The position numbers were made by a program, and so were the translations under genes. A stretch of DNA of 8,931 bases from CAYWEP01 sp964608945. GTDB lineage: Bacteria; Patescibacteriota; Microgenomatia; Levybacterales; UBA12049. Of the stretch, positions 3,647 to 8,931 are shown in pieces. Location of the stretch: positions 1 through 8,931 of the forward strand of contig CAZSQB010000044.1 of NCBI GenBank assembly GCA_964608945.1. Direction: 5' to 3'. The notes beneath the pieces were generated by a model, which was given only the letters and a program-made list of their open reading frames with translations, ran no database searches and was not told the origin of the DNA. The first letter of the stretch is position 1. Every line of letters begins with the position of its first letter.

Positions 3647-6580
3647 ATGGATACCATAAAGATTAAGGGTGCGAGAGAACATAACCTCAAAAATATAGAT
3701 TTGGAACTTCCAAAAAACAAGCTCGTTGTTCTGACTGGGCTTTCGGGGAGTGGAAAATCTTCACTCGCCTTTGACACGATTTATGCAGAAGGGCAGCGTC
3801 GCTACGTTGAGAGCCTGTCTTCATACGCCAGGCAATTTTTAGGCACCATGAAAAAACCAGACGTTGACCTTATTGAAGGCTTGTCTCCTGCCATTTCTAT
3901 TGACCAAAAATCGACTAGTCACAATCCGAGGTCTACTGTCGGAACCGTAACAGAAATCTATGACTACTTGCGTTTACTTTTTGCACGCGTCGGCCATCCC
4001 CACTGTCCAAAATGTGGCCGGGAGATAGCCAGGCAATCGAAAGAGCAGATTACAAATGCAATTTTAGATTTACCACTTGCATACGCTGAGGTTGGGAAAA
4101 GAGATCTCCGCACGCTTCTTCTTGCTCCACTCGTGAAAGATAGAAAGGGTGAGTATTTGGATCTTTTCCAAAGTTTAAAAAAACGTGGGTATAAGAAAGT
4201 AAGAATTGACGGACACGTATTTGGTTTGGATGAAGAAACTGTTCTCATAAAAACCAACAAGCACACAATTGATCTTATTATCGATACTGTTATTCTGAAT
4301 AAGGACACGGACCGCACGAGAATCGCGACAGATGTTGAGCAAGCACTGCAATTTGGCAACGGTGAAATGACAGTCGCAATCATCAAAGATGCGGCATTTG
4401 GTATTCCAGAGAAGCCAAAAAAGATGGAAGATATTCTCTTTTCTGAAAAGTTCGCCTGCCCTGTCTGTAATATCTCGATTTCTGAGGTAGAACCGCGCGT
4501 TTTTTCCTTTAACACCCCACACGGCGCATGCAAGACGTGCTCAGGAATCGGAAATATCTTAAATATCGATAAAGAGCTGGTACTTAATAACAATCTTTCT
4601 ATTAATGAAGGAGGTATTTTACCGTTTTTTAACCTCTCAACCAACGATACGTGGTTTTCAAGAACGTTTAAGACATTCTGCGAGGAAAATGACATCCCAA
4701 TGGATAAAAAACTTGGCGACATTCCTGATAATAAAAAGGACCTACTCATAGATGGAACTGGGGACGCAGAATACGAAGTGTGGGGAGAGAACCGTTGGGG
4801 AAGAGAGACAGTAATAAAAGAGCCTTTCCGTGGTATCGGGTCTGAATTGCGAAGAAGATATGGCGAATCTGAGTCGCAATACATGAAAGGGCAGATAGAA
4901 AAATTCATGCGGTATCAGGTGTGCCCAGATTGTCATGGGGCGCGACTTAAGAAAGAAGCACTTTCTGTTACCATAAACAACAAAAACATCGTTGAAGTCT
5001 CAGAAATGGCAATCGGCAAAGCATTTTCTTTTGTCAAAATCTTGCCCCAAGCTTTTTCCGGAAAAGAAATGGAAATTGGCACGCTTATTCTGCGCGAAAT
5101 AAAGCAACGCCTCAGCTTTTTGATAGACGTGGGGCTTGAGTATCTAACGCTTGGCCGCACTGCGTCAACGCTCGCAGGGGGCGAGGCACAACGAATACGC
5201 CTTGCTTCACAGATCGGAAGCGGATTGACAGGAGTATTGTATGTCCTAGATGAGCCATCGATTGGTCTTCATCAACGGGACAACTCAAAATTGATTGAGA
5301 CACTTAAAAAATTGAGAGACTTAGGTAATTCAGTCGTTGTTGTCGAGCATGATGAAGATACGATAAAAGCAGCCGATTATATTGTCGATTTTGGCCCCGG
5401 AGCAGGAGAAAAGGGAGGTTTTGTTGTCGCCAAAGGGACAATACAGGAAATTCTTGCGAATGAAAACTCGCTAACCGGGCAGTATGTGTCCGGAAGGAAG
5501 AAAATACAGTTTAGTAGGCCTGTTAACGGGGAAGTTAGTCATTCTGGGAAGCGAGGAACGAGCGCGTCCAGAATGACGGGAGGTAACAACGGAATGCTCA
5601 AACTTATCGGAGCAAGCGAACACAATCTTAAAAATGTCACAGTTGATTTCCCGCTGAACAAGCTTGTCGTCATAACAGGTGTATCAGGGAGCGGAAAGTC
5701 AACGCTCGTGAACGGCATTTTATATCACGCGCTGATGCAGCTTCAGAACGCGTATCACAGAGAGCGACCAGGAAAGTTCACAACACTGCTTGGTCATGAA
5801 CAGGTACGACACGTTTTTGCTATAGACCAGTCGCCAATTGGGAGGACGCCGAGAAGTAATCCCGCGACCTATACAAGTTGTTTCTCGTATATTCGTGACA
5901 TCTTTGCAAAAACAAAAGAAGCTCGAATACGCGGCTATGGCCCGGGAAGATTTTCTTTTAACGTACGCGGTGGACGATGCGAAGCGTGCGAAGGAGAAGG
6001 ACAAATAAAAATAGAGATGCAGTTTCTACCGGATGTCTTTATTACCTGTGAAGTCTGTCAGGGCAAGCAGTACAATAACGAAGCGCTAGAGATACAATTC
6101 AATGGCAAAAATATTGCAGAAGTACTGGACATGAGCGTTTCTGAAGCATTATCCTTCTTCTCATTTGTTCCGGGCCTTGCGCATAAAATGCAAATGCTCA
6201 ATGACGTCGGGCTTTCATACATCGGACTTGGCCAGCCTGCACCGACGCTTTCAGGCGGAGAGGCACAGCGGGTGAAGCTGGCTGCAGAACTATCAAAACG
6301 CGGCCGTGACTCGTTGTATCTGCTTGATGAGCCGACAACAGGACTTCACTTTGCTGATTTGGAAAAACTGCTCTACGTGTTGCGGCGGCTTGTCGATATG
6401 GGTAATTCGGTTATTATCATCGAACATAACCTAGATGTAATTAAAAACGCCGATTACATCATTGACCTCGGACCTGAAGGTGGAGAAAAAGGAGGGGAAA
6501 TAGTTGCGACAGGTAGTCCGCAAAATGTAGCAAGGAATCCTCGATCATATACTGGGCAGTTCTTGCGTAAAGTGTTATAG
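3647..6580 (+). CDS. uvrA: UvrA, excinuclease ABC subunit A
   Basis: UvrA is the cytoplasmic ATPase that, with UvrB, finds bulky DNA lesions for nucleotide excision repair. The 977-residue product has both ABC halves. Half one has Walker A GLSGSGKSS (31-39), the first zinc module with CPVC at 271-274 and CKTC at 295-298, signature LAGGE (509-513) and Walker B with D535-E536. Half two has Walker A GVSGSGKST (678-686), the UvrA zinc finger with cysteines 778, 781, 801 and 804, signature LSGGE (868-872) and Walker B D894-E895. The zinc-finger spacing equals that of E. coli UvrA. I chose ATG 3647 because MDTIKIKGAREHNLKN matches the usual UvrA N-terminus; a TTG 14 codons upstream lies ahead of the predicted transcription start. 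There is no clear Shine-Dalgarno site. The protein is somewhat longer than the 940 residues of E. coli. Part of this comes from a palindromic repeat encoding residues 631-644 in the linker before half two. uvrB and uvrC are not in the window. Confidence 0.97.
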   Translation: MDTIKIKGAREHNLKNIDLELPKNKLVVLTGLSGSGKSSLAFDTIYAEGQRRYVESLSSYARQFLGTMKKPDVDLIEGLSPAISIDQKSTSHNPRSTVGTVTEIYDYLRLLFARVGHPHCPKCGREIARQSKEQITNAILDLPLAYAEVGKRDLRTLLLAPLVKDRKGEYLDLFQSLKKRGYKKVRIDGHVFGLDEETVLIKTNKHTIDLIIDTVILNKDTDRTRIATDVEQALQFGNGEMTVAIIKDAAFGIPEKPKKMEDILFSEKFACPVCNISISEVEPRVFSFNTPHGACKTCSGIGNILNIDKELVLNNNLSINEGGILPFFNLSTNDTWFSRTFKTFCEENDIPMDKKLGDIPDNKKDLLIDGTGDAEYEVWGENRWGRETVIKEPFRGIGSELRRRYGESESQYMKGQIEKFMRYQVCPDCHGARLKKEALSVTINNKNIVEVSEMAIGKAFSFVKILPQAFSGKEMEIGTLILREIKQRLSFLIDVGLEYLTLGRTASTLAGGEAQRIRLASQIGSGLTGVLYVLDEPSIGLHQRDNSKLIETLKKLRDLGNSVVVVEHDEDTIKAADYIVDFGPGAGEKGGFVVAKGTIQEILANENSLTGQYVSGRKKIQFSRPVNGEVSHSGKRGTSASRMTGGNNGMLKLIGASEHNLKNVTVDFPLNKLVVITGVSGSGKSTLVNGILYHALMQLQNAYHRERPGKFTTLLGHEQVRHVFAIDQSPIGRTPRSNPATYTSCFSYIRDIFAKTKEARIRGYGPGRFSFNVRGGRCEACEGEGQIKIEMQFLPDVFITCEVCQGKQYNNEALEIQFNGKNIAEVLDMSVSEALSFFSFVPGLAHKMQMLNDVGLSYIGLGQPAPTLSGGEAQRVKLAAELSKRGRDSLYLLDEPTTGLHFADLEKLLYVLRRLVDMGNSVIIIEHNLDVIKNADYIIDLGPEGGEKGGEIVATGSPQNVARNPRSYTGQFLRKVL
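5538..5577. repeat. Palindromic repeat inserted in frame within uvrA
   Basis: A perfect 10-bp inverted repeat, GTCATTCTGG (5538-5547) and CCAGAATGAC (5568-5577), encloses 20 bases with an inner GCG/CGC pairing (5551-5553, 5563-5565). The GTCATTCTGG arms with a GAAGCGAGGAACGAGCG-like core resemble dispersed REP/MITE-like palindromes seen intergenically in many bacteria (recalled, not searched). Here the element is read as SHSGKRGTSASRMT (residues 631-644). It falls in the length-variable linker between the first ATPase half and the second, where it should be tolerated. Confidence 0.7.
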
Positions 6581-6582
6581 CT

Positions 6583-6606
6583 GGTGTATAAGGTGGTGTA
6601 TAAGGT
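6583..6606 (+). repeat. Tandem 12-bp duplication at the element edge
   Basis: GGTGTATAAGGT occurs twice head to tail (6583-6594 and 6595-6606), starting two bases after the uvrA stop codon. The second copy runs into the left hairpin. It may be a REP-type 5' tag duplicated by slippage or by a second insertion. Confidence 0.8.
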
Positions 6607-6633
6607 CCGTCCTTGCGCAAAGGACGGACCTTA
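6601..6633. repeat. Left REP-like hairpin flanking the transposase
   Basis: A perfect 14-bp inverted repeat, TAAGGTCCGTCCTT (6601-6614) and AAGGACGGACCTTA (6620-6633), has the five-base loop GCGCA. It sits between the convergent 3' ends of uvrA and the transposase, five bases beyond the transposase stop. The stem is strong enough to hinder polymerase or exonucleases from either side, but no T-run follows, so it is not a classic terminator. It is probably a recognition site for the neighbouring transposase. Confidence 0.85.
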
Positions 6634-6638
6634 AAGAA

Positions 6639-7313
6639 TTAATCCTCTTCAAGGACGAGATCACCAAGAATTGTTCTAGAATCTTCCCTATAATCCTCTA
6701 CGAAGCTCTGATACGAGAATATATCTTTTAAATCCTTGCGAATTGCAGTTCTGAAGAAACTAAGAATTTCTTGTGGTTTTATCCAACCCGCTTGCTTCTT
6801 GCCGAGATAATACAGATAGCTTGAAAAATTTGCAAAGTTAACCGTATTAGATGTAAGGTATTGAGGATTTAAGTGAATGTATCGCGAAAGATGCAAATGA
6901 TATATATCTGTTTCAATAATAGCAGCTTTGTACCTTCCTTGGAATAGTACGCCAACACGCTTATATTTTTTATTAAAATACATCGCGTAGCTTGTAAGCA
7001 AACGCCGCATCAGTTTGGTCATGGCGTCTCTTGTATATTGCTTTACTTGGAGATGGATATGATTTGGCATCAGGGAGAATGAGAGCAGATCAATCTCTGT
7101 CGATAGATTAAGAGGGATAAATCTGTGTGTTCTCATACCAAGATTGTTAAGTTTTTTTAATTCCTCAACCGGTGATAGGTAAAGCTTTAGATAATGTAGA
7201 AAAACGATGCAGTCTTGCTCATCTAAGAAAATATTCCTTTTCTCAACTCCGCGGTTGTAAACATGGTAATAGGCGTTCGCTGCATACGTTTTAAGAGTAT
7301 TTTTACTTGGCAT
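6639..7313 (-). CDS. REP-associated tyrosine transposase (RAYT, Y1_Tnp family)
   Basis: This 224-residue single-strand DNA endonuclease belongs to the HUH superfamily. It is expected to nick and rejoin DNA at hairpin repeats through a 5'-phosphotyrosine link. The early block YYHVYNRG (15-22) and the metal-binding HUH motif MPNHIHLQV (82-90, His85 and His87) are clear. LLTSYAMYFNKKYKRVGVLFQGRYK (105-129) in part matches the conserved helix and GxLxQxRYK box, split here only for description. Tyr145 in SRYIHLNP (143-150) aligns with the tyrosine reported as catalytic in the E. coli enzyme (recalled). The length is somewhat above the 165 residues of the E. coli protein, with extra C-terminal sequence. 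All key residues are present and there is no frameshift, so it may be active. No Shine-Dalgarno site is seen and the predicted transcription start is the ATG. Similar genes are often domesticated; whether this one moves itself or only REP copies is unknown. Confidence 0.9.
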   Translation of the reverse strand: MPSKNTLKTYAANAYYHVYNRGVEKRNIFLDEQDCIVFLHYLKLYLSPVEELKKLNNLGMRTHRFIPLNLSTEIDLLSFSLMPNHIHLQVKQYTRDAMTKLMRRLLTSYAMYFNKKYKRVGVLFQGRYKAAIIETDIYHLHLSRYIHLNPQYLTSNTVNFANFSSYLYYLGKKQAGWIKPQEILSFFRTAIRKDLKDIFSYQSFVEDYREDSRTILGDLVLEED

Positions 7314-7319
7314 TACTTT

Positions 7320-7348
7320 ATTATTTATAAGGACGGACCTTATGTCAA
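7320..7348 (-). promoter_or_regulatory. Transposase promoter embedded in the right hairpin
   Basis: On the minus strand a perfect TTGACA (7343-7348) lies in the hairpin loop and the adjoining arm. After exactly 17 bp comes AATAAT (7320-7325, 5/6). Six bases later is the A of the start codon (7313), so the mRNA would be leaderless. One whole hairpin arm forms the spacer. An alternative TATAAA with a 13-bp spacer is less likely. Confidence 0.6.
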
Positions 7349-7359
7349 GGTCCGTCCTT
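7329..7359. repeat. Right REP-like hairpin flanking the transposase
   Basis: AAGGACGGACCTT (7329-7341) and AAGGTCCGTCCTT (7347-7359) form a perfect 13-bp stem with loop ATGTC. The arms are the same as in the left hairpin but in swapped order, and both hairpins are preceded by TATAAGG on the plus strand. Each arm is itself nearly palindromic (AAGG-N5-CCTT). Confidence 0.85.
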
Positions 7360-7390
7360 GAAAAGATTGCTTCTTAGATTGTTTTTTTCT

Positions 7391-7399
7391 TGCTATACT
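7391..7399 (+). promoter_or_regulatory. Extended -10 promoter of the transglutaminase-like gene
   Basis: TG-C-TATACT (hexamer 7394-7399) predicts a start near G7406, only about ten bases before the ATG. A weak TTCTTA (7371-7376) sits 17 bp upstream. A run of seven T residues (7382-7388) precedes it. Confidence 0.6.
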
Positions 7400-7415
7400 G
7401 AAATAGCACTGAAGT

Positions 7416-8931
7416 ATGTTACGAAAGCTAATTCTTTTTCTCACTATCTTACTTCTCTTTCTTTTCCATGCTAAGCACTCGAATGCTGCAGAGAATTTTG
7501 AGACTGCATACAACGTCATTTACACTGTTGCTGAGAATGGAAATACGCATGTTGTGATGCGGGTTGGGCTGACAAATACGACGAGTGATTACTACGCATC
7601 TGCATATAGCATACAGGTTGGATTTCCACGTATTAGCAATGTTCAAGGAGTTGAAGGGAAAGACAGTCTTTCGCCAAAAGTCCGAAAAGTCACAGAAGGG
7701 AACATCATAGACGTAGCATTCCTCAGTCGTGTCGTCGGGGAAGGAAAAAAACAAAATTTCACGATTTCTTTTGACACACCAGATATCGCAAACAAACAAG
7801 GTAGCATCTGGGAAGTAAATATTCCCGGCATTTCAAACCAAGAAGATTTTAAAGACTTTACTGTTTCTGTCAATGTCCCGCCAAGTTTTGGCAAGCCAAC
7901 ATATAGTAAGCCTAAGATAACCGGAAGCAAAACTGTATTTACCGGACAACAGCTAGGAAAATCCGGGATCTCGATTAGCTACGGAGATAGGCAAATATAC
8001 GATTTTACGTTGTATTATCATTTAAAAAATAAAAACTTATTTCCTATTCAGACAGAAGTTGCCTTGCCACCAACGACGAACTATCAAGATGTGTTTATAG
8101 AGGATATCACACCAAGACCTTTGAATGTTGCAAAAGATGCAGACGGCAATTGGATGGCAAAATATCGATTGTCTCCTTCTGAGAAAATGGATATAGTCGT
8201 CGTGGGAAAAGCACAGCTGTACCTTACACCGCGTAGCGAGTCAGTATCAGAAAGCGATTTGGCAGGGTATCTGAAAGAACAACCGCATTGGCAAGTCTCA
8301 GATCCTGAGATAAAACAATTGGCAAGAGAACTTAAGACGCCAGAGACAATCTATAACTATGTGGTAAAAACATTAACCTATGATTTTGAACGAGTCACTG
8401 ACAGAAAGACACGGCTTGGCGCAAAAGGAACGCTAATAAACCCTTCATCTGCAGTTTGCCTTGAGTTCACTGATTTATTTGTCGCAATTGCTCGGGCTTC
8501 CGGTATTCCAGCAAGAGAGGTAAATGGGTTTGCCTATACGCAAAATTCCAGACAGCGGCCACTGTCTCTTGTCAAAGATATTCTCCACGCGTGGCCTGAG
8601 TATTATGACATGGAAAAGAAAACCTGGGTCATGATTGACCCAACCTGGGGAAACACAACAGGCGGGGTTGACTATTTCACTACTCTTGACTATGACCATT
8701 TTACATTCGTCAGAAAAGGGCTCGATAGCGAGTATCCTGTTCCTGCAGGGGGATACAAATTGATCGGAGAGGAGGATAGAAAAGATGTACACGTCGCATT
8801 TAGCGACAAATCGCTCGCAAGCGATCAGAGGATTTCTATTCAGCCAGAGGTCGCTAATTCATATATCCCGGGACTGCCCATAACGGGCAAGATCATTATA
8901 AGAAATGTAGGACAGACAATTACACTGCCAA
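7416..8931 (+). CDS. Exported transglutaminase-like protein (3' end outside window)
   Basis: An ATG at 7416 opens a frame of 505 codons with no stop before the window edge, so the C-terminus is missing. Residues 1-24 form a Sec-type signal peptide: LRK, then a leucine-rich core, ending near HSNA/AEN. From about 26 to 280 the sequence looks like extracellular beta-sandwich material. A transglutaminase/protease-like core follows (PF01841 type). Its likely triad is Cys348 (SAVCLEFTDLF), His391 (ILHAWPEYY) and Asp408 (MIDPTWG). SGIPAREVNGFAY (363-375) is the typical strand after the Cys helix. Such proteins are cysteine peptidases or cross-linking enzymes acting outside the membrane; bacterial members often end in a membrane anchor, which cannot be checked here. 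Another beta domain seems to begin after about residue 445. The leader is very short, about 10 nt. Substrate unknown. Confidence 0.85.
   Translation, partial: MLRKLILFLTILLLFLFHAKHSNAAENFETAYNVIYTVAENGNTHVVMRVGLTNTTSDYYASAYSIQVGFPRISNVQGVEGKDSLSPKVRKVTEGNIIDVAFLSRVVGEGKKQNFTISFDTPDIANKQGSIWEVNIPGISNQEDFKDFTVSVNVPPSFGKPTYSKPKITGSKTVFTGQQLGKSGISISYGDRQIYDFTLYYHLKNKNLFPIQTEVALPPTTNYQDVFIEDITPRPLNVAKDADGNWMAKYRLSPSEKMDIVVVGKAQLYLTPRSESVSESDLAGYLKEQPHWQVSDPEIKQLARELKTPETIYNYVVKTLTYDFERVTDRKTRLGAKGTLINPSSAVCLEFTDLFVAIARASGIPAREVNGFAYTQNSRQRPLSLVKDILHAWPEYYDMEKKTWVMIDPTWGNTTGGVDYFTTLDYDHFTFVRKGLDSEYPVPAGGYKLIGEEDRKDVHVAFSDKSLASDQRISIQPEVANSYIPGLPITGKIIIRNVGQTITLP

Larger units (their letters stand above)
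6601..7359 (-). mobile_element. RAYT transposase with flanking REP-like hairpins
   Basis: The unit is a Y1 transposase gene bracketed by two hairpins made of the same 13-bp arm (AAGGTCCGTCCTT and its complement). The gaps are 5 bp on the 3' side and 15 bp on the 5' side. This matches the REP-RAYT layout known from enterobacteria and pseudomonads. Elements processed as single strands by HUH enzymes do not make target duplications, and none is seen. The exact ends are uncertain; the 12-bp repeat at 6583 may belong to it. Confidence 0.75.

Noticed and set aside
3964..4908. A long open frame of 314 codons on the minus strand inside uvrA
   Set aside because: It lies wholly antisense to a conserved uvrA region, has Ser- and Leu-rich composition typical of reverse-complement reading, shows no motif, and no promoter or Shine-Dalgarno site was noticed.
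6601..6633. Left REP-like hairpin as an ordinary intrinsic terminator for uvrA
   Set aside because: The stem is strong, but no T-run follows on either strand and the same arms recur at the other side of the transposase, so a transposase-linked repeat explains it better.
7449..7930. Two minus-strand open frames in the region of the transglutaminase-like gene
   Set aside because: They are antisense to a continuous plus-strand frame with a signal peptide and recognisable catalytic motifs.
1..8931. Recoding of TGA (code 25 or code 4), considered because of the CPR-like character
   Set aside because: Every gene reads at full length with the standard bacterial code, with no premature TGA breaking any of them. 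The lack of TGA stops among five genes is too small a sample to mean anything.
1..8931. CRISPR array or other regularly spaced direct repeats
   Set aside because: No repeat-spacer pattern is visible; the only tandem repeat is the two-copy 12-mer at 6583-6606.

Overview
The window looks like a stretch of chromosome from an uncultured, small-genome bacterium. I favour the Candidate Phyla Radiation (Patescibacteria, Parcubacteria-like), but this is inference, not proof. The reasons are short intergenic gaps, an A+T-leaning composition, few Shine-Dalgarno sites, palindromic repeats next to a solitary REP-associated (Y1) transposase, and a transglutaminase-like exported protein. The standard bacterial code (11) reads well throughout. 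The five complete genes end in TAA or TAG.

Layout, left to right. (1) 7-681, minus strand: a small membrane protein of the MscS-related 'conserved TM helix' type. (2) 803-952: a divergent promoter region in which the membrane-protein gene and a tRNA-Lys(TTT) gene appear to share one -35 box. (3) 1061-3525: two tandem, clearly paralogous and very divergent subtilisin-like (S8) proteins. The first has no export signal and the second has a textbook twin-arginine (Tat) signal. Each has its own extended -10 promoter, and the two promoters match at 14 of 15 bases. (4) 3647-6580: uvrA, the damage-recognition ATPase of nucleotide excision repair. It has a 40-bp palindromic repeat inserted in frame in the linker before its second ATPase half. 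(5) 6583-7359: a RAYT transposase on the minus strand, between two long hairpins built from the same 13-bp arms. (6) 7416 to the window end, plus strand: an exported protein with a transglutaminase/protease-like domain, cut off by the window edge.

The best candidate for something undescribed is the S8-like pair. Both proteins keep plausible Asp, His, Asn and Ser positions. Both share features that canonical subtilisins lack: an enlarged Asp-to-His insert with a common LGxxYI...RYLxGA block, and an Asp box reading DFA. The pairing of one apparently cytoplasmic copy with one Tat-exported copy under twin promoters suggests a two-compartment module, possibly an enzyme with a regulatory or processing partner. 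No substrate can be inferred.

A second theme is palindromic DNA. A palindrome sits inside uvrA, two hairpins flank the transposase, one of those hairpins apparently carries the transposase promoter, and several smaller hairpins lie in leaders. A third theme is initiation. Most predicted promoters have an extended -10 (TGnTATnnT), and two genes would have a transcription start at or within a base of their ATG, so they are probably leaderless. No promoter, start or enzymatic activity here was tested; all are read from sequence by eye.
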